This document shows positions 10,502 to 21,624 of a stretch of DNA of 64,000 nucleotides, in pieces. The position numbers were made by a program, and so were the translations under genes. Numbering within the stretch: the stretch's first letter is position 1; the number at the start of each line of letters is the position of its first letter. Below the pieces are notes generated by a model. The model made no database searches, had not been told where the DNA came from, and worked only from the letters and a program-made list of their open reading frames with translations. Origin of the DNA: Adiantum capillus-veneris (taxonomy: Eukaryota; Streptophyta; Polypodiopsida; Polypodiales; Pteridaceae); the NCBI GenBank assembly GCA_014529385.2, contig CM043971.1:95085840-95149839 (forward strand), in the 5' to 3' direction.

Positions 10502-11050
10502 GAGGAAAAAATCGGGATTTTTTCCTCAAGGGAATACTTTTGCAACTTTTTTCAGTTTTGCTAAGTTCACTCGTTCCCCACTCTCAATATACCCTGTGTA
10601 TCAAGTTTTGTTAAGTTTTGATATCTTTTGCTCAAGGAAATCACAAAAATCACAGTTTTAGTCTATCTTGACAAACTGTTTTGCTTGTATCCTGACACTC
10701 CCAATGTCCAAATGACACCAAATTTTGATTGTACACTCAACACATCATGCACTACAAGCACACCAAATCTGAGACCAATTTAAAAACTTTTTCTGGAGAA
10801 AAAATTGTGATTTTTCCCTCAAGATACCCACCAAGTTTGGTCTAATTTGGAGATTCACAAGGTCCATTAGACCTATTTTGGGAGCTTTAGAGTCTCTGTT
10901 TTACTATATTGAGCCTAACTTATGATTTGAGTGTCCAACTTTGACTTTGAAAAGCCCATTGAGTTCCTCACATCAAGGCCTACAAGCACACCAAGTTTCA
11001 GTCGTGTCTAGCTGTTTTCAACAACCTCCAAGAAAAAAAAGTGATTTTCT
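10502..11050 (-). repeat. Palindrome-bearing tandem units, third arm type
   Basis: Three diverged units. The best palindrome is at 10502-10527: arms GAGGAAAAAATC and GATTTTTTCCTC around a GG centre. Weaker versions are centred at about 10807 (GGAGAAAAAATTGTGA...) and 11041. Centre spacing is about 293 and 234 bp. Each is preceded by a related block (CACAACAAGGTCACCAAG, CTACAAGCACACCAAATCT, CTACAAGCACACCAAGTTTC), which shows common descent of the units. The layout matches the other two palindrome arrays, but the arm sequence is different. Confidence 0.65.
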
Positions 11051-11059
11051 CCTTAGGTG

Positions 11060-11857
11060 ATTTGCCAAAATGAAGTCTTTTATGGTTGGTTAGTTTCCCC
11101 ACTCTTTGTAGATCGTCAACACTTCACACGCGCCCTAATAGGTGATTTTAACTTCTTTCTTGGTGCCTTTTAGCGTTGTCAGCACATACTACGTATGATC
11201 AATTGGCTGCGTGGTTGTCGACTTCAACACTTGGGTGAAGGTAGTCGCAACCGCACGATTTGGGGTGGTGTACCGTGGCGGTCTCTTTGATAAAAAGTGG
11301 AAGTGATGATGGTATAGACGAGTTGGTTCTTCCATTGCCATTAGATGAAGTCGAAAAAAATTATAGCGACAGTCTCCTTGGTGAATGTGACTACTGTCTT
11401 TCTGTCTCGGGCTCGCATTGTCATCCCTTCAGTCAACAGCTTCAGTGCCTCAGCCACAATCTCTTTTGTGATCACTACTTTGAATTTCTACCCTTGTTGG
11501 TCGGTGATTTGGGTTTATCCATCCTCTTTGATAGTAGACAATAACTCATAAGCTTTCTAGAAATCTACGCCGCACGGTTCCTAGTCGTAGAGGTCCTTGA
11601 GGCCCAAACTTTTGTTGGCTTCTTTTGTGTCTGGCTTGGCAGCTACAACATATATTTCCTTCGGTAGCATTTTCAGTTCCACTTGGTGTCCTTCTTCGCT
11701 CTTGAACCATCCAGTGAAAACTGTGGTGTTGTTTTCTTCAAACTGTTCTCTTGACAAGTATGTTGCCTTGGCCGTCTTCACTGAACTTGGGTCTAGTTGG
11801 TATGGTGGCAACTCTTGCAACTTTTCCCCTTTTCTTGGCCTTCTCGACAGCTTGCAT
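11060..11857 (-). pseudogene. Unrecognised element gene, broken (copy 1)
   Basis: Minus-strand coding relic. It starts at an ATG at 11857 (MQAVEKAKK), shifts frame, then reads LQELPPYQLDPSS, KATYLSREQFEENNTTVFTG and GHQVELKMLPKEIYVVAAK. After a stop near 11580 it continues EPCGVDF.KAYELLSTIKEDG and then RARDRKTVVTFTKET. The same protein is encoded at 42265-43680, also broken. I do not recognise the family; it has no RT, protease or zinc-knuckle motif. It lies directly downstream of palindrome repeats (12043-12355), so it probably belongs to a Tat/Ogre-like element as an additional ORF. Presence in two loci argues that it was once a real gene. Confidence 0.55.
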
Positions 11858-12042
11858 TGCTACTGTTAAGGGAATATAGTGCCAAAGTTAGAAAATTCTG
11901 CAAATTTCACTCTGAAATGCCTTGAGTTTTAATTGCTGACAAATGATGTCCATTTTGCTTCAAATCAATTTTGGAGCATGCATAGAGGTAAAAACATGTA
12001 AAGATCAAAATCATAAAGTTCAGGCAAAAATTTGTAACAAAA

Positions 12043-12355
12043 GTAAATAATCACAATGATTTACAGTTGGGGAAATTTTCCAACTTTTTGTATTTTTGAC
12101 ATGATAGGCTTGAACTCTATGGTATTTAGGTGGTCTGAGTGAAGTGTGGGCTCATTTGAGTGCACTCAGTGGAAATGGTGTCAGATTTAGGCTTTCAGTC
12201 TCTGAAACAATAGATATACTGAGATTTTGAGTTTTTGAGATCCAAATTTGCTCAAACTTGGTCAGTGGACTTGGGACATCATGTCCTTTGGTCCCATAAG
12301 GTAAAAATTGCAAATTTCTCTTATTTTGGCAAGAAAGTAAATAATCGCGATTATT
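12043..12355 (-). repeat. Two palindrome units, AATAATCGCGATTATT type
   Basis: A perfect 16-bp palindrome AATAATCGCGATTATT lies at 12340-12355 and an imperfect one at 12043-12064, centres 294 bp apart. The surrounding sequence (12180-12580) closely resembles 43980-44380, upstream of the second copy of the same gene. The array ends where the LINE begins. Confidence 0.8.
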
Positions 12356-12817
12356 GCCTTTTTCATCAAAATGTATATATCTTGGTGCAACTTGGTTCTA
12401 GGCATGATGTAGACTCTGTGTATGAGATATGGGGTGATTTGGATCAAAAAATGTGACAGATAACTCAAAAATTGGATTGGAAAGACTTCTTTGCATTTTT
12501 TGACAATTTCCAAGTTTTTCTTGATCATTTTGGCTCATACTTGAAATGTGGCATATAAACTCAACAGGATGTAGGAACATTGTGGTTTACTTCTTTGCTG
12601 ATGCACAGTGCTTGCCATGCTATTTATACATTCATGAGGACTCCTGGACAGAGGAGGTTGCTTTACGTACGGCTCACTGTGCTTGGACTTAGTCTAGGCA
12701 CTCGTTGCAGTCACGCCTATCTAGAGGACGCTCGGATGCGGATAACTCCCCATCTAAGACAACCTCGAAGATAGCCCGTCTAGCTGCTGCGGCAACATCT
12801 GTTCTCTCTCGCTCCCC

Positions 12818-13740
12818 ATGAGGATCGTCTCATGGAACGTGCAGGGACTAGGTGGGCCCCAGTTTCAGCATCAGCGGGGCCGACTGCGTCAAGAGCTTCA
12901 GTGTTGCCTTGTGGGAGGAGAGATTGATCTCCTTATGCTTCAGGAGCACCATCTGTGTGACAGCCGCATTCGGCAATGTGGTCAGTTTTTGCGGGGACGA
13001 TATGATACTTTTTGGTCAACTGCTTTTGGACCTGGAGGCATCCAGGGTGGGGTATGTATGACTATTGTGGACTCATTACAGTAGGCCATTTTGGGCAGAG
13101 GGATTATTATGCCAGGCAGGGCTCAGTGGATTACTATGCAGGTTCAAGGCAGCCTAGTGGGTTTCTTGAACATCTAATGTGGCGAGTGCTTGTACAGAGT
13201 TTTGGCCACAGATTGTTGAGTCTTTACCGTAGGCAAAACATTGGTGCATAGGAGGGGACTTCAACATGTTGGAGGACCCTTCTGACAGGATTGGTGGCAG
13301 CCATGCTACTATGCATGGAGTTGAGTTGGTAGCTTGGGAACAGTTTTGTATGATTCTGAGGGTCTCGGATGCGTGGCAGCACTATGGTTTTGTGAGGCCC
13401 CCAGATAGTCTTGCCTTCTCTCGATCGGACCGCAGAGTGGGAGGAGTGAATCTATCGTGGATAGATTGCTTCTACACTAGTGACCACTTCAATGACTTGG
13501 GAGGGTCAGTGGGCATCCTGGCAGGGACCTCCTTCTCGGACCATGCACCAGTGATCCTCATAGTGGCAGATAGGCAGAGGAGTGGAAGCACGATGCTTCG
13601 CATCCTAGAGAGGGTCTTGTTGGACTCAACACTTAGAGAGAGGGTAGAGGCTCTCTGGATAGAGTGCATGGACAGGCAAGATTCTCTTGCTGACAGAGTG
13701 GCCTCAGGCCTAGCTCGGATTAGATATCTTTTTCTTTAGG
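12818..13740 (+). pseudogene. LINE ORF2, endonuclease domain
   Basis: Apurinic/apyrimidinic-type endonuclease that nicks the target DNA. It begins MRIVSWNVQGLGGP and has LLMLQEHHL. After two frame changes it continues with GGDFNMLED (about 13253), VNLSWIDCFY and FSDHAPVILIV (about 13535). These are the classic metal-binding and SDH motifs of the exonuclease-endonuclease-phosphatase fold. At least two frameshifts (near 13080 and 13200) break it. The ATG at 12818 fits the family start, since N-terminal endonuclease domains begin within a few residues of this motif. Confidence 0.85.
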
Positions 13741-13942
13741 AGTCTCTGGCTCGTCGGGCTGCAGCGAGAGAGGCAGAACAGCATCTCAACGGGGCATTGC
13801 TTCGTTACAGAGGATGCAGGAGCAGCATCGAGACAATCCTTGGTTGGAGGAGTAGTTATAGCAGGCTTGATAGGAGATTGCTAGAACAGAGGAGAGGCGA
13901 CCTGAGTTTGCTTTCCACCGACAGGCATCTCAATGGACTCAA

Positions 13943-15195
13943 GTGGGTGACAGAGTGACTGGTGCTTTCTTTGAGGCAGTGGGACCTTGGCACTCGCATG
14001 CCAAGGTCAGTCAGTTGAGGAGGCCCAATGGGTCAGTTGCTTCTGAGCCCAAGGATATGCGTGCAGTTTCTACTGACTTCTACCATGAGTTACTATCTGC
14101 AGAGCCCCAGTCAGAGCGTCAGGATGCATGTAGAGAGAAGATTTGGGCACAAATGCCTTGTCCTGTGACTGAGGAGATGCGTCAGAGGCTAGAGCTGGCA
14201 CTTCAGCTTGAGGAGCTGCACACGGATCTTAGGGACCTCCCCCGTGGTAGCTGTCCAGGTGAGGATGGATTGGCTCCCAGCTTTTTCTTGGAGTACTGGG
14301 ACCTGCTTGGCCCAGATCTCTGTAGTGCTTTTCAGTACATTTTGCACACAGGAGTGATGCTTGACAGCATGAGTGAGGGCCTGATCTACCTCATTCCCAA
14401 GGAGGGTGGCTCCTTGGATGAGATTCGATAGTGGCGCCCCATCACCATCCTGAACTCAGCCTACAAAATTCTTGCCAAGGCTTTGAGTTTGAGGATTCAG
14501 CCATGTCTAGAGAGCCTTATACATGGGACCCAGACAGGTTTTGTCAAGGAACGCAGTATCCTTGACAACATCTTTACTTTTTGGGAGGCTTCTGCCTTGG
14601 CACGGCTCCGTGGTGAGGACCTCGTGATTCTTCTTCTCGATTTTGAGAAGGCATATGACAGATTTGACTGGGACTTTCTAGAGGGCACTCTACGCATGAT
14701 GGGCTTCTCAGATGCTTGGATCATAGGGGTGTCAGCCTTGTACAGACAGGCTCATAGTCATGTACTTTTGGCAGGAGGTAGAGGTGATCGCTTCATGCTT
14801 ACACGCTTGATCAGACAGGGCTTTCCTCTTTCCCCCTTCCTCTTTCTATTCTATGCGGAGGCGATGAGCAGGTTTTTGGTGTCACAATAGGTTGGTCTAC
14901 GGGGCTTAGCACTCCCTATTCGGGGAGAGGAGCTACTGGACACTGAGTTTGCCGATGACTCAGCCTTGTACTTAGATGGCCAGGAGGCCAACCTTCACAG
15001 ATGTGAGAAGGCTTTGGAGGCCTTCTGTTGTGCGTCGGGCACACTGATCAACTGGAGAAAGATAGTGTCTTTCTCGGTTGGTAGTGCTCATGTGCCAGAT
15101 TGGATGCCAGGAGAGGGTTTCAGGTGGATTTTCCCAAGGACTGCAGTTCGATACTTGGGTTGTCAGGTTGGTTTGGACTTGTCTCCCGAGCAGTA
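13943..15195 (+). pseudogene. LINE ORF2, reverse transcriptase domain
   Basis: Reverse transcriptase of a plant L1-type element. Visible motifs: DLPRGSCPGEDGLAPSFF, IYLIPKEGG, then after a TAG stop (14429-14431) ITILNSAYKILAKALSLR, TGFVKERSILDNIFTF, LLLDFEKAYDRFDWDFLE, and RQGFPLSPFLFLFYAEAM. A TAG (14888-14890) follows, then the catalytic FADDSALYL near 14950. The usual RQGCPLSP has become RQGFPLSP. Two in-frame stops in otherwise continuous text mark point-mutation decay rather than rearrangement. Confidence 0.9.
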
Positions 15196-17161
15196 GATTG
15201 CTCCCCTTCTTCTGTCTATCAGGAGAAAGTTGTTACATTGGAGCTCCACACGACTTTCTTTGGCTGGCAGAGTAGTAGTTGCCAACTAGGTATTGTTGGC
15301 GACTATGTGGTACATCAGTTCTTGCTGGATCTTCTTGAGTTCTTGTATCAGCCAGGTAGAGAGGCTGATCAAGAACTTCCTTTGGTCAGGACGTGACCCT
15401 CAGATAGCCCGAGCCAAGGTGGATTGGGAGGTCATCACTCTTCCTTGTTCACAGGGAGGGCTTGGGATCATTGATCCATCACAACAGAGCAGAGCCCATC
15501 TTGGGAAGTTCATCGTCAGAGGACTTCTTTTAGGTGAGGAGCCCTGGAAGGAGTTCTTGCTAAAGCATCTTCGTGCTAGGGTGCCCCAGTCAGGAGGCCC
15601 TTGGCAACCTTCGACCCGATGGATCTTTACATAGATGCACAGAGTTGGTTTGAGCAGGAGACTGGAGGACCGCTTTGCTGTGAGTATGCTTCGATCTTGG
15701 GAGCTCTTACGGAGTGTCCTGGAGCAGAGACAGCCGACATGCACAGAGAAGCGCCTATGGCAGACCCTCGTCTAGAACCCCATGGTTACCACTCAAAGAG
15801 GCCACTTGGTTGGTAGTCGGCCTCATGTTTCCTGGGGTCCCATGGCAGCAGGTCCAGCGCGCTCTCTAGGTGACTTGCTAGAGTTCACAGGTTTGTTAGA
15901 GGAGGTGTAGGGGCTCCAACTATAGAGCATGAGAGGGGTGCAGAGCATGTGTCAGGACATCTCAGAGTCAGTTCCAGCTGAGTGGCTCACGCCTCTCGAG
16001 CTAGTAGCACCCCGGTGGATGGGAGCCTTCACACAACTGGAGGTTCTCATCTCAGCCAAGGCCTGCTCAGAGACTGTCCCAGCCCTGTTCTTCGAGCTTC
16101 AGGGTGGGGGATGACTACAACGAGTTGCAGTAGAGGTCCCGCAGGTAGCAGAGTGTTGTTTTTAGAGGATCCGAGTAGTGGGCATCTGTGGGAGGACTTG
16201 CATCATAGACCTTGACCCAACAGCTCTTGAGACTGGACACTGGAGGTTGTGGGCTTGGGAGTGTTGTCCACTGGCACGAGTACAGTGGGATCCTGGTGAG
16301 TGGCTATGGAGGGACCCCTTATTTTCTCCAGATCACCCAGGAGTCCCGTTCTTGCAGTACATTGTTCGATTGGGATGTCATATACTAGCAGCACAGAGAG
16401 AGGCCCGCCCCGCTGCAGCACCTCATTGGCAGGAGGAGGGTCTCGCAGTTGAGTTCTTGGCAACCTTTTGGGAGAGGTTGTGGGACTCCAGACAGCCGAG
16501 GTGAGTCACCTTTTTTCAGTGGCTGGTCGCACACAGAGCTGCAGCAGTAGGGAGTTGGCTAGTGCATAGTGGTCTCTCGGCCGCATGTGCAGCTTGTGAC
16601 CATTTGGTGGAGAGTCAGCGTCACTGTCTTTGGGACTGTCCCTCGGCCCAGAAGGTGTGGCTACGAGTTCTTCGGTTGATGCCTGCTCTCTCCACGGCTC
16701 GATAGTACACTTGGGGGGCAGCGGCTTGTTCCACCCTCACGGGCCCGACACTTCAGCTTGAGCTATCTTCCACCAGCGGGATGATAGTGATGCATGAAGG
16801 GTGACCTACACTCCAGCCTGCTATAGAGCTTACTCCACAAGAGTGGTGCAGTGAGAGAGAGGAGTGTTGGGAGCTCATTAGTGGCCTGACACTCTGGTTC
16901 ATCTAGCAGACCCACTGTTTCCGCATCTTTGAGGCTCGCCCTGTGCCACGAGTAGAGACTGTTCGTGACTTTTGGCTAGAGCTGATCCATACTCTCAGAG
17001 GACATCTTGAGGGACTACAGGGCAGCTCCGACCGCATACGGGAGCGTCGTGAGGCTTTCCTTCGACTCTGGCGCCCTAGGACTTTCTACACCATAGTCGA
17101 GGGTGTACTCCGATGGCATTACCAACCACTTGTGTGGCTCTTCCCTCCCCCCATTTCTTGA
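15196..17161 (+). pseudogene. LINE ORF2, C-terminal region with zinc motif
   Basis: Continuation of ORF2 in several frames: FLWSGRDPQIARAKVDWEV and LPCSQGGLGIIDPSQQSR (15385-15490) match the conserved region after RT in plant LINEs. A CxxC...H...C motif (CAACDHLVESQRHCLWDC, about 16580-16640) corresponds to the RT-associated zinc-binding domain. The last frame, 16943-17161, ends LVWLFPPPIS. Stops and shifts are frequent. Confidence 0.75.
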
Positions 17162-17453
17162 TTTAGCCCCATTGTACATATTTTGGTTTTTTCATTGGGA
17201 GAGTCTCCCACCATGGTTGTTGTAGCCCTCTCTTGAAGAGGTGGTTGTAGCCCTATGGGCAGTTTCAGTAACTAATAGAAAGATCTTTTTCTCGGAAAAA
17301 AAAAAGATCGACCCTCTTGATGGTAGATCCGGTGGTTTTTTTATCTTGTTGTTTCCCTTAAGGTCTCTTTCCCTTTGAATTTTTTCCTCTATTTTCAATA
17401 ATTTGGTTTCCAATGCCGTTTTTTTCCTTTTCTCTTTTGTCTTTCATCTTATC

Positions 17454-19250
17454 TCATTTTGCCTTCCAGGATTTCCTAGGGGTTCGGACAGACAAATTTT
17501 CTATCCTTGTTTGGTTGGCTAGGACATTCCTTGCTACCTCATCTTCTTGAACTCTAGTGACCGCGTTTATCGGAATGTTCGGTTTTGTTTGTGATCCACT
17601 TGATCTTGGCACAATCCCCATTTTGTTCATGGTTGCTTTCCCTTTGTTTTCAAGGTTTTTTGGACAGTGTGGAATGAGATGGTCGGTTGTGCATCCGTCA
17701 TCAAATCCAAAAAGTTTCACTCGTTCTCATTTGTTTGGACAAACTCTCACCCAATGATCACCACCACATTCATAGCATGGTCCTACAGGTAGTGGAGAAG
17801 CTTGTGGAGTCCCCCATCAATTGTCCTGCTCTAAGAGGGTAGACCCTAGGTTTGTAGCCCTGATTTTCCATGAACATGAGCATATTCTCATCGACAAAGT
17901 AATGGTTTTTAGTTGGTTGTGCTATGTATGAGGGCTTGGACATGTCTTCAGGAATTATCCATGGATTATGTCCCTCTGGAGCATATGCATTCCTATCAAA
18001 TCCTCTGTCATAAGTATTGTTTGAATCTTCCCGGCATGAGACTACTTGGACCATACTCTGATCAGAAGGTGGTTCTATGGGTTGAGAAATCCTTACCATA
18101 GCCCTATTTTCCTGGGGTAAGGGAGGTTGGTGTCCCAACCTAGGTTGAGCTTTTTCCTGCCCCAAGATTGCGTTATTTGGCCCTACTTGGTACCTTGGAG
18201 GGGGCGGATATTATTGCCCTCCAGGTAGTCCGTATTGTCTCTCTCTAACATAGTTTCGATTATAGAAACATTCGTGAGTTTCATGGTTTGTCCATTTTTG
18301 TTCAGTAGCACACCATTTCAATATCCGTTGTGTGTTTACTCCTGGTCTTTGTTGAAGGTTGCACCATTGGGTTGGATGATCTCCTCCACAAGTGTTGCAT
18401 TTTCGGGTGGGCGGTTGTCGTGTGTTTGGGTTCGTCCTGTTTCCTTGGTTTATCCTTTTGATCACTTCCTCGATCATTTGATCAACGTCCGACACAGTTG
18501 GGTTTTGCCCTCCAATTTTTTCATGGACTCAGTGGTGGTTGAAGAGGTGCTACTTGTCCCCTGATCTGTGTCTTTAGTCACCTCGCCATATGCCTTGCAG
18601 TTATCTACCAGATACAATGCCTCTTTTGTGACTTGCTTAAAAGTTACACATGCCTTCAAGTGAAAGTACTTTTTTAGCCTGTCATTTTGCAATCCTTCTA
18701 TGAAAAGGACTCATAGTCTTTCATCCTGAGGTAGTTCTCGAGCAGGGCATCTTTCTATGTACTGCTTGAAATGAAGTGATACTTCCTTCACTTTCTCTTT
18801 TGCCTTTTGCCTAAATGCATAGAGCTGGGAGACAGTGTTATGCTTGATCCCCCTCTTTGAGAATTCCTCAGTGAATTCTCGGAGAAGTTGCTCAATACTT
18901 GGGAATTAAAAGTTGTTTAATGGTTGGAACCAAGTCAAGGCAGTACCTTCTAATGTCAACCCAAAACCTTCATATTGAGTGTGGAAATCAGTTACCTATT
19001 CCGCTCTCAACACTTGTTTGAATATTGAAACATGGGCATACGGATCTTTGGATCCATTATACTTTTTGGGTACGCATTTTTCCAGCTAAGATGGTCGCAT
19101 ATGTCTAGCCTTACAGTGGTATCCTATCCACTATACGTTCATCAAGTTGATCTCGTGTAATAGTCGGAGGGATTCTAGTGGTGTAAGTGACATCAGGAAT
19201 AGTAGTGCCCTTTTGTGTGTTGATGGACGCCATTGATCCTAAAGGCCCTG
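17454..19250 (-). pseudogene. Gag of a Tat/Ogre-like element, broken
   Basis: Nucleocapsid/capsid gene of the element whose leader lies to the right. Reading leftwards in mixed frames: EGTALTWFQPL (the gag capsid signature, about 18960), IKHNTVSQLYAFRQKAKEKV, DRLKKYFHLKACVTFKQV (about 18690), then KCNTCGGDHPTQWCNL, a CCHC-like zinc knuckle, followed by WCATEQKWTNHETHECFY (about 18300). The tail is proline/basic (17454-18165). The + strand element at 39846-42048 has the same order, including WCEIEGKWTNHETNECYF, so the two are one family. Frameshifts and stops are numerous. The text stops at the LINE at 17415. Confidence 0.75.
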
Positions 19251-19260
19251 TGTTTGGGAC

Positions 19261-20175
19261 TCATTCATGTCCAAAAGACTCCTCCACCCTGGTTCTCACG
19301 GTGCTCATATGTACAGTCTCAGGTCTGGTGTGAGTAGTCGTGGTTTTTACCTCTTCCGGATTTACATAGTATTGATGGAGTGGTCCCCCAAAATATGTAT
19401 ATCTCTCTAAATCCTTACGATCCATTGGAGAGTAATTTCGGTCATACTTGTCTATTATGACCACTTGAATACTTCTCCCCTTCGTGTACATGTAAACATA
19501 CAAGGTTTTTTGGTTAGTCAATTCCTTGATGCGGGGCCCGTCACATCTATAATAGAGTGTTTGTTCTCCATTATTGAACTTATAAAGTCCAACATATGTG
19601 TTGTCTGTATTAAGGCGCTCTATCTTATTGGTGCGTCTGAGTACCGTGTTTTGTTTCTCCATTTTGGGTGGTTCATCGGTCAGCTCATTATCTACCTTGT
19701 CCTTGGTGCCAATCATTCCCCATTTATCCACAATAAAAGGGTTATGAACCACTAGGTACATCATTCCCTCTCGATTGAAAAATCTATCCCCATCATAATC
19801 AACATCTACAAGGTCTTTGAACTTGCTCGGCTTATTTTCCAACTTAACACAATAGCGGTCCATTCCATCCTTATAGATTTTAGCCTTAAGCACATTTTCA
19901 AATTGAAACTTCAAATACAAAAATTTCACATCAGATGCAGGCTGAGAAGGACCTGCCCCCATCGAAGTTGTTCCCTTAGGGTTTGACTTGTTAGAATCTT
20001 CAGTCATGAGACTGTATGATCTCTTTGACGAAGTGTCAGAGAAGTTCTCCTCTAAAATGGGTTCTAAAGGAGGCAATGGTCTCTGATTCACAGTTTCCTC
20101 CGTTGAGTGATTGCTCCCTTGGTCAAAGGTGTTGGGATTCCTATTCTGGTACAATCTTCCTGATCGTAAATTCAT
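19261..20175 (-). CDS. Gag-leader ORF of a Tat/Ogre-like element, intact frame
   Basis: An uninterrupted minus-strand frame of 305 codons if started at MNLRSGRLYQ. I prefer this start to the upstream ATG at 20205 because the related + strand gene at 38963 also begins MNLRFG. The N-terminal third is polar and Ser/Thr-rich (EPILEENFSDTSSKRS). The middle (about residues 75-150) has FLYLKFQFENVLKAKIYKD and MMYLVVHNPFIVDKWG, which align with ILSFYNTNCHEAQVYLD and TQYLQVENPDVIDK in the other copy. I recognise no known domain. It directly precedes gag on the same strand, and could be an N-terminal extension of gag or the extra ORF that Ogre-type elements carry before gag. It is intact while gag is broken. 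Confidence 0.6.
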   Translation of the reverse strand: MNLRSGRLYQNRNPNTFDQGSNHSTEETVNQRPLPPLEPILEENFSDTSSKRSYSLMTEDSNKSNPKGTTSMGAGPSQPASDVKFLYLKFQFENVLKAKIYKDGMDRYCVKLENKPSKFKDLVDVDYDGDRFFNREGMMYLVVHNPFIVDKWGMIGTKDKVDNELTDEPPKMEKQNTVLRRTNKIERLNTDNTYVGLYKFNNGEQTLYYRCDGPRIKELTNQKTLYVYMYTKGRSIQVVIIDKYDRNYSPMDRKDLERYTYFGGPLHQYYVNPEEVKTTTTHTRPETVHMSTVRTRVEESFGHE

Positions 20176-20490
20176 GAAGAATTGGTAATACAAAATCCAA
20201 ACCAAGTTACCTCATTAAACAGTTTGAATCTCCCGTTTGATCTTGCTTGTTGGGTAGTATCCTCTAGTACCTACAACCTGTCAAAAATTTGCTTCATAGC
20301 TATGAGCTTACAGCTATTCTTGTTAGTTCTTACTTTTAATCGACAAAATTTAGCTAGGTTTTTCAGTAGCACACAACTCCTTACACAACCTCAACAATTT
20401 AGGTACAATTTCAATTGAGAAAGAACCACCAGGATACTGTGGACTAGCTCTTTGTGTGGTAAAATTCTGTTTTTGTTCTGACTCAGAGGT

Positions 20491-21624
20491 ACATGGATCG
20501 CGATCCATGTTGGAAAGTCAAATAAACTTTTGTTGATACCATTAGGTTCAACATGATTAAGAGGTTTTATGGTATCAAAGTTTTTAGAAATGAACCTCTG
20601 GATCGAAAGCTAGCTTGATTCTATCACTTTGCCTGAGCTGCTGCCAGTTTTGGGCTTTTGGGATGGTTTTTTGCATCCAAATTCAACTCTGGAAGGACCA
20701 CTAGACTCTCTGTGATGCCTTCTAGCTATGGTGCTAGTTTGGTGTCAAAATGTGTCAGGGGAACATGGATCGCGATCCATGTTCCTTAGTGTCACTATGC
20801 AATGAAACTTGGCCCACAGCTAGTCCTTGGCCTAGTGATGCTGGCTATATGGTTTTTTACTGTTTTGGAGTTTTTTAGGTCATCCAAAAGTCAATTTTAG
20901 GGTTTGTTTCAATGGTTTTCCCCTTGATCTGATTTTTGCCCTCTTTTTGAACTTTTCAGATAAGGGTCTAGAAGAAAGTGTTTCAATTGTTATCACTTTT
21001 CTGCTTGCCCATTATCAACTCAAAATTCCAAAAAGATACATGGATCACGATCCATGTTTGGCAAGATTTTGGACTGACACTTTGTGAGCTGATCACACAA
21101 GGTATGGTGATGATATTCCCCAAGTCTTTTTGGATTTGATCATTTTTTTCCAAGTGAAAAGCAAGATTTTGTGTTTGTTTTGCGGTTTTTTGCAAACAAC
21201 TCCTTTTTTGGTATTTTGATCATATTTTTTCACTTTTTGTCTATGGCTCCTTTTGGAAAAGTTGTTCAACTAGTAATTAGGAGTACACTGGTCAAATCTT
21301 ACTGTCAGATGTCTACTTGGAACATGGATCGCAATCCATATTGGGAAGCATTTGGACATGAAATTTGGTTCCGTTGATTCCCTGCTTCTAGTTGAACCCA
21401 ATTCTCATCCCTTTTTGAATTTGGATAAGAAAACGTTCAGTTTTTCCCTATTCTCCCCTTTTTCCAAGTTTTTTCTTTGCTTACCCCAATCTTTTGATTT
21501 TTATGATCTTCTAGCACTCTATTTCTGACCAAACTCAAGGTTCTGATACCTGAGAGCCTGTTCTAAGCAAAGGAAATAGTTTTAGCACATTTTGCCAGAA
21601 AGGTACATGGATCGCGATCCATGT
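20491..21624 (-). repeat. Five palindrome units, ACATGGATCGCGATCCATGT type
   Basis: Palindromes at 20491-20510 (perfect 20 bp), 20761-20784 (perfect 24 bp), 21038-21057 (one centre change), 21322-21341 (two changes) and 21605-21624 (perfect). Start-to-start spacing is about 272, 275, 284 and 283 bp. They occupy the leader between the primer site (22144-22170) and the gag-leader ORF. The sequence between palindromes is strongly diverged, whereas the palindrome is nearly fixed. Confidence 0.93.

Larger units (their letters stand above)
12600..17415 (+). mobile_element. L1-type LINE relic
   Basis: A non-LTR retrotransposon with endonuclease, reverse transcriptase and C-terminal zinc region in the usual order, without a visible ORF1, so probably 5'-truncated. 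The left boundary is where the palindrome-repeat leader stops (about 12560-12640). The right boundary is before the minus-strand gag text (about 17415). Coding sequence ends with TGA near 17161. The 3' region contains a stem-loop (GATCTTTTT at 17282-17290 and AAAAAGATC at 17301-17309). There is no clear terminal poly(A). Many stops and frameshifts show it is dead. Confidence 0.85.

Noticed and set aside
17557-20418. + strand open frames opposite gag
   Set aside because: They are shadows of the minus-strand gag and gag-leader ORFs and carry no motifs.
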